Under the pieces are notes generated by a model. It was not told the DNA's origin and ran no database searches. It worked only from the letters and a program-made list of their open reading frames with translations. From NCBI RefSeq assembly GCF_018917935.1, contig NZ_JAHLPN010000004.1, positions 1 through 64,000 on the forward strand: 64,000 bases of DNA, in the 5' to 3' direction. Shown here piece after piece: positions 25,053 to 33,057 of the stretch (within the stretch, counting starts at the first letter, position 1; each line of letters starts with the position of its first letter). Both the position numbers and the translations under genes were made by a program. The DNA is from Kineothrix sp. MSJ-39. Lineage in GTDB: Bacteria; Bacillota; Clostridia; Lachnospirales; Lachnospiraceae.

Positions 25053-26666
25053 TTATTCTGCATCCCTGATCGCTTTTCGAACAGGCAGGATACACCCCGG
25101 AGAAACACTCAGTTCATCAATTCCCATCTTGATGAAAATATTTGTCAGGAAAGTGTCTGCACCAAGCTCACCGCAGATGCCTGCCCAGATGCCAGCCTTG
25201 TGGGCATTGTCTATTACCATCTGGATCTCTTTTAAAACTGCCGGATGGTGCGCATCATAAAACGGATCCAGCTTTGCGTTCTGCCGGTCGATCGCCAGCG
25301 TATACTGCGTCAGATCATTTGTACCAATACTGAAGAAGTCTACTTCTTTAGCCAGATTTTCACTTTCAAATACTGCTGCCGGTGTTTCGATCATAATGCC
25401 TTCTTCCACATCACCGATCTGAATGCCTTCTGCCAGAAGCTCATTCTTTACTTTTGCGGAGATTTCTTTGATCTTTAAAACCTCATCTACGGAAATGATC
25501 ATCGGATACATGATCGCCAAATTTCCAAAAGCACTTGCCCTGAAAAGCGCGCGAAGCTGTGTTTTAAAAATTTCCGGTCTTGTCAGGCAGATACGGATCG
25601 CCCGATAGCCAAGTGCCGGATTATCCTCTTTATCCAGATCAAAATAATCTACCTGTTTATCAGCCCCTATATCAAGAGTCCTGATGATCACCTTCTTGCT
25701 GCCCATCGTTTCCACGACCTTCTTATACGCCTGAAACTGTTCTTCTTCTGTCGGATAATTGTCTGCCTCCAGATACAAGAATTCACTTCTGAACAATCCG
25801 ATACCGCCTGCATCATTATCAAGGACAGAAACAAGGTCTGACGGGTTTCCGATATTGGCGTACAGGTTTATCTTTTTCCCGGATTTTGTAACATTTTCTT
25901 TTCCCTTCAGCATTTGTAAAAGCTTCTTCTGTTCTTCATCCTGCAGCTTTTTCTTAAAGTATTCTTCCAGAACCGGCATTTCCGGATCTACAATGAATTT
26001 TCCTTCATATCCATCCACAATGCCATTCTTTCCATCCCATTCTTCGCTGATCTGTACACCGACCAGTGCAGGGATTCCCATTGTTCTGGCAAGAATGGCT
26101 GTATGGGAATTGGCGGATCCCAGTCTTGTCACAAAGGCAAGCAGTTTGCTTTTATCCATCTGCACCGTTTCACTCGGTGCCAGATCATCCGCTACAATGA
26201 TCACCGGTTCATCACCGATCTCGCTGCTTCCGTCATTGCCACACAAAATAGTCAGGATACGGTTGGTAATGTCTTTGATATCTACAGCACGTGCCTTAAA
26301 GTATTCATCATCCATACCGGCAAACATTTCTGCAAAGTTATCACCTGTTGTTGCGATCGCATACTCTGCATTGACATGCTGTGCTCTTATGATATTTTCT
26401 ATGGAATCCTTATAGTCATCATCATCAAGCATCATGGCCTGTACATTGAAAATTTCCGCATTCGCTTCTCCGACCTCTGCCACAGCCTTATCATAAAGTG
26501 CGCCAAGCTGCTGCTCTGCCTTTTCCTTTGCCTCCATATATCGTGCAAGTTCGGCTTCCGCATCCTCGATCTTTGTTCTTACAATGACATTTTCCGTTTT
26601 TTTATAAAAATGGATCTTGCCGATGGCAACCCCATTAAAAACTTTTTTTCCCGCCTTTGTTTCCAT
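25053..26666 (-). CDS. ptsI: PTS Enzyme I (phosphoenolpyruvate-protein phosphotransferase)
   Basis: Enzyme I takes phosphate from phosphoenolpyruvate and passes it to HPr, at the head of all PTS sugar uptake. The 537 residues show the HPr-binding helical domain, the phosphohistidine motif GSANSHTAILARTMGIPALVG, and the PEP-binding barrel with LFRSEFLYL and FSIGTNDLTQYTLAIDR, plus the conserved Cys in ICGELG. The start at 26666 (AAGGAG, 8 bases) is preferred to a longer frame. It lies 32 bases after ptsH and closes the PTS block. Confidence 0.97.
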   Translation of the reverse strand: METKAGKKVFNGVAIGKIHFYKKTENVIVRTKIEDAEAELARYMEAKEKAEQQLGALYDKAVAEVGEANAEIFNVQAMMLDDDDYKDSIENIIRAQHVNAEYAIATTGDNFAEMFAGMDDEYFKARAVDIKDITNRILTILCGNDGSSEIGDEPVIIVADDLAPSETVQMDKSKLLAFVTRLGSANSHTAILARTMGIPALVGVQISEEWDGKNGIVDGYEGKFIVDPEMPVLEEYFKKKLQDEEQKKLLQMLKGKENVTKSGKKINLYANIGNPSDLVSVLDNDAGGIGLFRSEFLYLEADNYPTEEEQFQAYKKVVETMGSKKVIIRTLDIGADKQVDYFDLDKEDNPALGYRAIRICLTRPEIFKTQLRALFRASAFGNLAIMYPMIISVDEVLKIKEISAKVKNELLAEGIQIGDVEEGIMIETPAAVFESENLAKEVDFFSIGTNDLTQYTLAIDRQNAKLDPFYDAHHPAVLKEIQMVIDNAHKAGIWAGICGELGADTFLTNIFIKMGIDELSVSPGCILPVRKAIRDAE

Positions 26667-26698
26667 ACCGTTTCTCCTTCTTTTCAACCTGACAGCTT

Positions 26699-26956
26699 TT
26701 AAAGATTTGCTTTAAAAAATGCTTCCAGCTCACCTGCTGTTGCTTCTTCGTTTTCACCCTCTACTGTAACAGTAATGGTCTCGTTCTTTAAAATACAAAG
26801 TGCCATCAATGCCATCAGTTTTTTTGCCTCTGCGCTTTTCTCCCCTTTGTGGATCAGAATAGTATCTGTATACTTCTTCGCTTCCTTTACCAGAAGTCCC
26901 GCCGGTCTTGCATGTAAGCCTACCGGATCTGTAATTGTGTATTCAAATGATTTCAT
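26699..26956 (-). CDS. ptsH: HPr phosphocarrier protein lacking the usual Ser46
   Basis: HPr shuttles phosphate from Enzyme I to the IIA domains. The active His15 is in VGLHARPAG, and its 85 residues are normal. When aligned without gaps to B. subtilis HPr (LKSIMGVMSLG), the regulatory Ser46 is replaced by Lys46 (EAKKLMALMAL); the nearest serine is Ser41. In other Firmicutes HPr kinase/phosphorylase acts on Ser46 to start CcpA-mediated catabolite repression, so this copy may be transport-only. Another HPr or Crh gene elsewhere could carry that function. It lies directly upstream of ptsI. Confidence 0.95.
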   Translation of the reverse strand: MKSFEYTITDPVGLHARPAGLLVKEAKKYTDTILIHKGEKSAEAKKLMALMALCILKNETITVTVEGENEEATAGELEAFFKANL

Positions 26957-26984
26957 TTTCGTTTCCTCCTATTATTCTGTATGA

Positions 26985-27800
26985 TCATGCTAACACATAA
27001 CGGCAGATAGCTTTGGCTACGCCGTCTTCTTCATTTGTATCTGTTACCGCATCTGCTATTTTTTTGATCTTTTCTGTGGCATTTCCCATTGCAACCCCAA
27101 ATCCTGCGGTTTCAAGCATTTCTATATCAAGCTCCTGATCGCCGATCGCAAGTGTCCGCTCCGGATCTATCTGGAGCTTATCACAGATCGTCAGAAGTGC
27201 CCTTCCCTTGTTTGCACCTTTTGGCAGGATTTCCAGATATTCCGCATCGGAACGTGCAAAATCCAGCATTGCATACTGCGGATCTTCCAGTTCTTTTCTG
27301 ATCTTATCGATGGTCTGTGCATCTGTTCCAAACAAAAGCTTGTTCGGTCCTGTTTTTTCTTGTTCAAATCGCTGCCTGAGCTTATAAAAATCTACTGTCT
27401 GTGACTGAAAGCTGATCAGACCGCATTCCCGTCTTGTATAAGCATCCTCTCTTGACACATACCAGTTATTTCCCTTGTATGCCCACAGAGGAACATTATA
27501 TTTATCCGCCAGCCTTTCCAGTATCTCTGTCATTCTGTAAGGTGGCATCGTATCATCACAAATGCATCTGCCATTCATCGTAATATAAGTCCCCGCCATG
27601 CTCCCTTCAATGCAGGAGAATCCGATCTGTTCCTCTACGATCCTGATCGCATGTGGCATTCTGCCTGATAAAAGAGCAATGTGGATTCCTTCCCTTCTGG
27701 CTCTGTAAAGTGCTTCCTTGGCACCGGGTGATACCTTCTTCCTACTGTCAAGCAATGTACCATCCAGATCCAGACAGATGAGTTCATATTTATTTGCCAT
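26985..27800 (-). CDS. HAD-superfamily Cof-type sugar phosphatase
   Basis: This 271-residue HAD hydrolase of the Cof/YbjI type has motif I CLDLDGTLLD, motif II ALLSGR, a C2B cap, the conserved Lys in GANKGRAL and motif IV IGDQELDIEML. Such enzymes dephosphorylate sugar phosphates or related small molecules. The ATG at 27800 is preferred to a GTG three codons earlier. It overlaps the end of the preceding small membrane protein gene. Its position between the PTS permease and HPr suggests clearing of sugar phosphate, which is inference. Confidence 0.9.
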   Translation of the reverse strand: MANKYELICLDLDGTLLDSRKKVSPGAKEALYRARREGIHIALLSGRMPHAIRIVEEQIGFSCIEGSMAGTYITMNGRCICDDTMPPYRMTEILERLADKYNVPLWAYKGNNWYVSREDAYTRRECGLISFQSQTVDFYKLRQRFEQEKTGPNKLLFGTDAQTIDKIRKELEDPQYAMLDFARSDAEYLEILPKGANKGRALLTICDKLQIDPERTLAIGDQELDIEMLETAGFGVAMGNATEKIKKIADAVTDTNEEDGVAKAICRYVLA

Positions 27801-28083
27801 AGCCCTCACTCTCTATTACCTGTAATATCTTATTGACATTGTTCTTTCCGTTTTTAATACCGAGATTCAGTACTGCTGCGCCCAGAAAGCCAAGTATCAG
27901 GAGAATGATGCCTGTGATCTTCATCAAAAGAGGCTGCGTCTGATTGACAAATCCCAGATACGTTACCGCAGCACCTATAGCAGATAATCCAAGTGCCATA
28001 TTCTTCCAATGTCCGATCGTGCGGATTGCCTTAAGCTGTGCATCGGCTTCTTGCGTCAGAAATTTCTTTTTTTCACCAGTCAT
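27790..28083 (-). CDS. Small membrane protein, two helices, unknown function
   Basis: This 97-residue protein has a charged N-terminus, two hydrophobic helices (about residues 31-47 and 53-72) and a polar C-terminus (NVNKILQVIESEG). It has a good AAGGAG ribosome site. The 3' end overlaps the Cof gene start by 11 bases, so the two are probably translated together. I do not recognise a family. Confidence 0.7.
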   Translation of the reverse strand: MTGEKKKFLTQEADAQLKAIRTIGHWKNMALGLSAIGAAVTYLGFVNQTQPLLMKITGIILLILGFLGAAVLNLGIKNGKNNVNKILQVIESEGYGK

Positions 28084-28148
28084 TGTTTTTCTCCTTTTCC
28101 TATTCTTTTCTGTGGTTGTACCGAATGGCGGCTGACCATCCGGATTCT

Positions 28149-28215
28149 GTCATGTATCCGGATACATGTTGCAGCCCCGCTCATCTGCGAAGCAGATTTG
28201 CATGAGCGAGGTTCC
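28149..28215. repeat. Two-hairpin intergenic repeat, copy 1
   Basis: It contains the 18-bp perfect palindrome CATGTATCCGGATACATG and then GCTCAT-CTGCGAAGCAG-ATTTGC-ATGAGC. The same two-hairpin unit occurs in opposite orientation at 42690-42761 with about 85-90 % identity by eye. It lies between the PTS IID gene and the small membrane protein gene. Just upstream, ATCCGGAT (28138-28145) repeats part of the palindrome. Confidence 0.8.
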
Positions 28216-28237
28216 AACGAAGGTCTGAATACAGTAT

Positions 28238-29071
28238 TTAGTAAGCGAGTCCCGGATTGAAGAATCCAATTACAACACCGACAAACGCGATTACTACCAA
28301 AAGTAACATAACTTTAACCGGTGACATTTTCTTCTTTGCCATCAGATACCAGCAAAGCATAACAAATGCTGCGGTCAGAGAACCGGGCAGGACTTCATTT
28401 AACTTATCCTGCAATACCAGATAAGCTTCTCCTGCATCGTTATACAGCTTGAAAGAGGTCGTCACACTGACCCATGTCGCTGCTACTGCTCCGATGACAA
28501 TACCACCGAGTACGGATACGGATTCACGAATTGCTTCTCCCTGCGGTCCAACCAGAAATTCAACTGCTTTTCCACCAAGCTGATATCCTTTGAAGTATAA
28601 GAATTTCATACCGAAATATGCGAACAAGTTCCACGCGATGATGTAAAAAATAGCTCCGATCGGAGAACCACCGGTTGACATACCGAGTGCAATACCAAGT
28701 AAGATTGGGATCACCGTTCCGACTACGAGCGAATCACCGATTCCTGCCACAGGTCCCATCAGGCCGGCTCTCAGACCATTGATCGTTTCCTCGTCCACAC
28801 CATCTTCTCCGTTTGCTCTTGCTTCCTCAAGACCTGCTGTAATACCGACTACGACAGATCCTAACTGCGGCTCTGTATTAAAGAAGGCTGTATAGGTGTT
28901 CACCGCTTCTGCTTTTTTATCTTCATCATCATAAAGTTCTTCTATCAGCGGAAGCATTGCGCAAAGGTAACCGAATGTCTGCATATGCTCCTGCGAGAAG
29001 CATGTTAAATGTCCATAATACCAGTTATGGAAAGATTTTAATAATGTCTTTTTTGATAATTTCTTTGCCAT
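28238..29071 (-). CDS. PTS mannose/fructose/sorbose family IID component
   Basis: This is one of the two membrane subunits of a mannose-class PTS permease, with 277 residues. Family blocks are SFHNWYYGHLTCFSQEHMQTFGYLCAMLP, the GLRAGLMGPVAGIGDSLVVGTVIPILLGIALGMS region, and a C-terminal hydrophobic part. The sugar cannot be decided from sequence. Its ATG lies immediately after the IIC stop, and its ribosome site (GAGGAGG) lies within the IIC end. Confidence 0.95.
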   Translation of the reverse strand: MAKKLSKKTLLKSFHNWYYGHLTCFSQEHMQTFGYLCAMLPLIEELYDDEDKKAEAVNTYTAFFNTEPQLGSVVVGITAGLEEARANGEDGVDEETINGLRAGLMGPVAGIGDSLVVGTVIPILLGIALGMSTGGSPIGAIFYIIAWNLFAYFGMKFLYFKGYQLGGKAVEFLVGPQGEAIRESVSVLGGIVIGAVAATWVSVTTSFKLYNDAGEAYLVLQDKLNEVLPGSLTAAFVMLCWYLMAKKKMSPVKVMLLLVVIAFVGVVIGFFNPGLAY

Positions 29072-29911
29072 TTAAATATCCTCCTCGTCATCATCATATG
29101 TACCGGCTGCTGCTGGCTTTGCTACAGATAACATTTTGATCTTGTAGAAAATGATTGCAAACATACCTGCCACGATCGTTGCACCTACTAGATTGACTCC
29201 CATGGTTCCTGCCAAAACAAAGCCAAAGAAGAAAGGAACAAAGTCTGCTGCTTTTTTTACGATCTGCTTTAACAGGATCGCAATACCGACACAAGGAAGA
29301 AGTGCACCTACTGTAAATAAAGTCTTCATGGCAAGACCATCCATCGGAAGTGCTGTTTTGATCAGTTCTACAACATTTGCACCCAGCTTACACATAATCA
29401 GCGTCGGGATGAAAGAACAGATCAGGTGGGAAATCCATGGAAGACCCATGTCTACCAGATAAAGCTTTTTATACTCTCTCTTTTCTACTGCCTTCCAGCC
29501 GATATGCTGCCATAACAGGTTGATCGTAGCTGTTCCGTAGAACAGTACTGTACCAAGTGTACCAACCATGGCACCAAAGCTTGTTGCAAGTGCTGTACCC
29601 TGTGCACTGTCTGCCTCCAGACCATAGCTTTTCAGTGCTACCATAGCAAGCGGAATACCGATATAGCTGACTGCACGTACATCGGCTGAAACAGTTCCGC
29701 CCGGTGTAACAAGCGCAATATAGATAAGCTGCATCGCACAGCCTACAATAATACCTGTTGGGATATCCCCTAAAATAATACCGCACACAAGACCACCTAC
29801 AAGAGGTCTTCCCAGTGTATAGTTACCAACTGAAGATCCGCCCATACCCGGCATACTTGATAAACATGCAAACAGGGCTAAAAGAGCGGCCTGAATCCAA
29901 CTGATCGTCAT
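29072..29911 (-). CDS. PTS mannose/fructose/sorbose family IIC component
   Basis: This is the channel-forming subunit, with 279 residues and about eight hydrophobic helices. N-terminal blocks are SSMPGMGGSSVGNYTLGRPLVGGLVCGIILGD, then CAMQLIYIALVTPGGTVSADVRAVSYIGIPLA, typical of IIC proteins of this class. It ends in an acidic tail (YDDDEEDI). It is tightly packed between IIB and IID. The strong AGGAGG ribosome site suggests high expression. Confidence 0.95.
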   Translation of the reverse strand: MTISWIQAALLALFACLSSMPGMGGSSVGNYTLGRPLVGGLVCGIILGDIPTGIIVGCAMQLIYIALVTPGGTVSADVRAVSYIGIPLAMVALKSYGLEADSAQGTALATSFGAMVGTLGTVLFYGTATINLLWQHIGWKAVEKREYKKLYLVDMGLPWISHLICSFIPTLIMCKLGANVVELIKTALPMDGLAMKTLFTVGALLPCVGIAILLKQIVKKAADFVPFFFGFVLAGTMGVNLVGATIVAGMFAIIFYKIKMLSVAKPAAAGTYDDDEEDI

Positions 29912-29933
29912 AATTATTTCCTCCTAAGCCAAA

Positions 29934-30428
29934 TTAATGAAATCCGAACTGTCCTCTGAATTTTGTCCAGTTACCGATTGCTTCCTCTTTTAATAACGCA
30001 AACTCCACAGAATATCCTGCATTCTGGATATTTTCAAGTGCCTGTGCTTCTTCCTGTGTAATGGACTGGTTATTACCAAGCTTTGTAGCACCCGGTCTGT
30101 CATTACATGGTCCGATGATCACAGTCTTGATCCCCGGCTGAAAGCCCTGCTGTACCAGAATTTTTTCCATATCAATCGGATTTTTGGTAATCAGGAAATA
30201 GTTGTCCTTGCTGGCAAGTACCTTTTCGCATTTGGCTGCAAATTCATCCAGTGACCATACAAATGTTTTCTTTCCACTGGCACTCTTATAAGCTGCCTTT
30301 AATACCGGATTTGCTGCTGCCGCATTATTGACTGCGATCAGTCCGTCGCAAGGGTACTCAAGTGCCCATCTTGTACATGTCTGTCCGTGGATCATACGAT
30401 CATCTACTCTGATAAATGAAACTGCCAT
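29934..30428 (-). CDS. PTS mannose/fructose/sorbose family IIB component
   Basis: This soluble phosphocarrier hands phosphate to the incoming sugar. Its 164 residues have the phosphorylated His14 in the N-terminal motif FIRVDDRMIHGQTCTRWA. The domain is separate rather than fused to IIA, as in ManX-type systems. Confidence 0.95.
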   Translation of the reverse strand: MAVSFIRVDDRMIHGQTCTRWALEYPCDGLIAVNNAAAANPVLKAAYKSASGKKTFVWSLDEFAAKCEKVLASKDNYFLITKNPIDMEKILVQQGFQPGIKTVIIGPCNDRPGATKLGNNQSITQEEAQALENIQNAGYSVEFALLKEEAIGNWTKFRGQFGFH

Positions 30429-30454
30429 ATTATTCTCTCCTTTACTTTGTGTTC

Positions 30455-30883
30455 TTAAATGTCATCATCGTTTTCAAGTGCATCGATCCGAAACTCTCCG
30501 ATTCCGTCCTGTGCTTCGGAAATCAATGTGTCTTTTAATTCCTCGGTTGAAAGGTCATCCTTCATCATAGCTGCTGTCAGTACCATCGGAAGATTCATTC
30601 CGCTGAACATAGTCGCCTGTGAAAGCAGTCCCTCCTGTGCAAGTACATTTGCACTGACTGTAAGTGGGGATCCTCCAAGCAGATCCGCAAACAATAGGAT
30701 TTCATCCTCTTTTCCCACAACAGAAACCAGCTTTCTGAAGTTCTCCGCGAACTGATCCGCTCCCATTCCGTTTTCAAGACTTGTGGAGAGGATATCCTCC
30801 CTGCTTTCCCCTGCCAGCATACCGAGCGCATTATGAAGTCCCGGTGCAAACATACCATGACTGACCAATACTACATATTTCAT
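30455..30883 (-). CDS. PTS mannose/fructose/sorbose family IIA component
   Basis: This 142-residue protein accepts phosphate from HPr on His9 (VVLVSHGMFAPGL). DLLGGSP is the conserved loop facing IIB. It is the first gene of the PTS set. A strong terminator-like stem and an inverted repeat lie between it and the upstream binding-protein gene, so control of the permease probably acts there. The neighbouring SBP/kinase/regulator genes are the likely controllers. Confidence 0.94.
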   Translation of the reverse strand: MKYVVLVSHGMFAPGLHNALGMLAGESREDILSTSLENGMGADQFAENFRKLVSVVGKEDEILLFADLLGGSPLTVSANVLAQEGLLSQATMFSGMNLPMVLTAAMMKDDLSTEELKDTLISEAQDGIGEFRIDALENDDDI

Positions 30884-30924
30884 TTTTGCTCCCTCCTTTG
30901 TTTTTTATTTTCTAAACAAAGTAT

Positions 30925-30963
30925 AAAAAAAAGACGACACATACGCACCTTGCATGTGTCATC
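30925..30963 (-). terminator. Strong terminator or attenuator before the PTS genes
   Basis: GATGACACAT (30963-30954) pairs ATGTGTCGTC (30942-30933) on the minus strand with an 11-base loop, followed by a run of eight T. It lies between the stop of the binding-protein gene and the IIA start. It could end the sensor operon or act as an attenuator of the PTS operon. Confidence 0.85.
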
Positions 30964-30978
30964 TCTTCTTTCAGATTT

Positions 30979-31001
30979 TTGTCATAATACCATTGTGACA
31001 A
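30979..31001. promoter_or_regulatory. Inverted repeat TTGTCA-N11-TGACAA
   Basis: TTGTCA at 30979-30984 and TGACAA at 30996-31001 are separated by 11 bases. A third half site, TGTCA, follows at 31003-31007. This lies right after the sensor-operon stop and upstream of the PTS genes. It is a candidate operator, possibly for the NarL-type regulator encoded just upstream. Confidence 0.4.
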
Positions 31002-31017
31002 ATGTCATATTATTCTG

Positions 31018-32370
31018 TTATTCACTGTAATACTGCATATTTTTCAAGTATTTGTTGATCTCCCTGTTTTTTACGATCAGATCCATACTGATGTTTTTAT
31101 TGTCATCCATTACTGACTGTACAGCCCTGTCTACCTGCTCCAGTGCCGTATCATAGCCACTGAATGTGGGAGGTGCCACTGCATGCTCCAGTACATCATG
31201 CAAAATCTTTGTGCTCATATTGACATGCTCTCCGCTGTCCTTCTCCAGCACAAGCTCTGTCTCATCTGATTCCGTTACCCGCTTCAGCACAGAAACGCCC
31301 TCCGAATAATCAAAAATTTCCGCCTGTATCCGGGCATCACCGGAAAGGAGCTTTATAAAATCCCATGCCAGCTTTTCCTGTGTCGTTTCTGCGTTCATAC
31401 CGACTAACAATGTATCAAGTTCCGAACAGTTATCTCCGGAAGGTCCTGCCGGCATTTCCACACAGTCCCATTCAAATCCAGCATATTTTTTGATGCTGAG
31501 CGGATATGATTTATAAGCCCGGTATTCCGAAAAGGACATTGGCATAAATGCAACCTTTCCGTTATCAAACTCCTTAGCGGTCACATCATAGCCACTGACA
31601 AGACTGTTCAGACGTTCCAGAAACTGAATAGATGCCACCACCTTCTCATCATTCAGATAACATTTTTTCCCATCTGTATCAAACAATGCAACACCATTTT
31701 CTGCAAAAGCATCTTTCCATGTATACCCGGTTACACCAAACTGATCGATCGTTCCATTTCCGTCTGTATCCTTAGTGACAAGCTGGCAGATCCGGTAAAA
31801 GTCTTCCCATGTCCAGTTTTCCTCCGGCATGTCGATACCTTCCCGGTCCAGAATCGTCTTATTGACAAACATAAGCTTCGGTGCACATTCATAAGGCATG
31901 GCATATTGCGTTCCCATGTATTGTCCCGCATAAAGTGCAGGTTCATAATAATCATCCAGCAAAAGAGACGGATCCTTTTCGATATAGGTATCCAGCTTTT
32001 TCAATGCTCCTATCTGCGACAGATCTCCAAGGTCACTGCCCAGCACAAAAAAAACATCCGGTGCTGTTTTCGCAAGCAGCTGCTGTGACAGCCACTCCGA
32101 ATAATCACTCTTCATAATACCACTCACATAATTCACTTTAATGTCAGCATGTGCTGCTTCAAACTGCCTGATCGCATCATCTATAATCTGATACGCATAG
32201 CCGTTCTGGACACCCCAGTAGCTGTCGGAAAACAAGCCCACCGTAAGTGTTCTGTCTGTTTTATGAGTTATTCTTTTTAGTTGTCCTGTGCTAACCATTC
32301 CAAGTATGGCAAAAAGCAGGATGACTATGATCAGTTTCCCTGTTTTTCGTTTGTTGTCTGTTTTCTTCAT
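31018..32370 (-). CDS. Membrane-anchored family 1 extracellular sugar-binding protein
   Basis: This 450-residue solute-binding protein has an N-terminal hydrophobic helix (residues about 13-29) without a lipobox cysteine, so it is probably held by an uncleaved anchor. The body has MalE-type features: TVGLFSDSYWG, QFEAAHADIKVNYVSG, APDVFFVLGSDLGDLSQIGALKKLD, and YAMPYECAPKLMFVNKTIL. No ABC permease or ATPase is nearby. Being the last gene of an operon with a kinase and response regulator, it more likely delivers a ligand signal than a substrate. Confidence 0.88.
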   Translation of the reverse strand: MKKTDNKRKTGKLIIVILLFAILGMVSTGQLKRITHKTDRTLTVGLFSDSYWGVQNGYAYQIIDDAIRQFEAAHADIKVNYVSGIMKSDYSEWLSQQLLAKTAPDVFFVLGSDLGDLSQIGALKKLDTYIEKDPSLLLDDYYEPALYAGQYMGTQYAMPYECAPKLMFVNKTILDREGIDMPEENWTWEDFYRICQLVTKDTDGNGTIDQFGVTGYTWKDAFAENGVALFDTDGKKCYLNDEKVVASIQFLERLNSLVSGYDVTAKEFDNGKVAFMPMSFSEYRAYKSYPLSIKKYAGFEWDCVEMPAGPSGDNCSELDTLLVGMNAETTQEKLAWDFIKLLSGDARIQAEIFDYSEGVSVLKRVTESDETELVLEKDSGEHVNMSTKILHDVLEHAVAPPTFSGYDTALEQVDRAVQSVMDDNKNISMDLIVKNREINKYLKNMQYYSE

Positions 32371-32379
32371 TCGCTTCTC

Positions 32380-33057
32380 TCACATTTTATCTTTCAGGTC
32401 ATGGTATACTGCGCCTGTCTGAACAGCCCAGATCGCCAGCTGTGTACGATCTCTTAATCCCAGTTTACTCAATATGATACTCAGACTGTTTCTGACTGTC
32501 CCCTCTGAAAGGTTCAGTTTTGTTGCAATCTCTTTATTGGAAAGTCCGCTTCCCACCTGTACAATGATCTGCCATTCATTTTCTTTCAGACTGTTTGACT
32601 GCAACTCATCTACCTGTATCGTCAGATTGCTCTGTGCCATTTTGGAAAACAGCTTCACAACCTTGGATGCTATATCCCCGTTGATCATGGCATTTCCCTG
32701 ATATACCTTACGGATCGCATCCGACAGTTCCTGCATGGATGCCCCTTTGAGCATATAGCCGCTTGCACCGTATTTGAGTGCATTAAACACATATTCATCA
32801 TCATCAAAGGTTGTCACAATGATGATCTTGATATCGGGATAGTTTTCTTTAATGATCTGTGTACAGACAACCCCATCCATCTCCGGCATACGGATATCCA
32901 TCAAAATAATATCCGGTCTGTTTTTACGCACCGAACGGACCACCTCTAGTCCATTTGCCACTGCATCCGTCACTTCGAAATCTGCCTCATTATTCAAAAT
33001 GATCTGTAAACTCTGACGGATCAGTTCCTGATCATCTGCTATCAGTATTTTAATCAT
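32380..33057 (-). CDS. NarL/LuxR-family response regulator
   Basis: This 225-residue regulator has a receiver with phosphoacceptor Asp54 (IILMDIRMPEMDG) and Lys in YMLKGAS. A C-terminal helix-turn-helix of LuxR type follows (IIVQVGSGLSNKEIATKLNLSEGTVRNSLSIILSKLG). The frame is open to 33210, but the receiver starts at the ATG at 33057, preceded by GGAGAGGAG, and this ATG overlaps the kinase stop by 8 bases. Targets are probably the PTS genes or its own operon, which is inference. Confidence 0.94.
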   Translation of the reverse strand: MIKILIADDQELIRQSLQIILNNEADFEVTDAVANGLEVVRSVRKNRPDIILMDIRMPEMDGVVCTQIIKENYPDIKIIIVTTFDDDEYVFNALKYGASGYMLKGASMQELSDAIRKVYQGNAMINGDIASKVVKLFSKMAQSNLTIQVDELQSNSLKENEWQIIVQVGSGLSNKEIATKLNLSEGTVRNSLSIILSKLGLRDRTQLAIWAVQTGAVYHDLKDKM

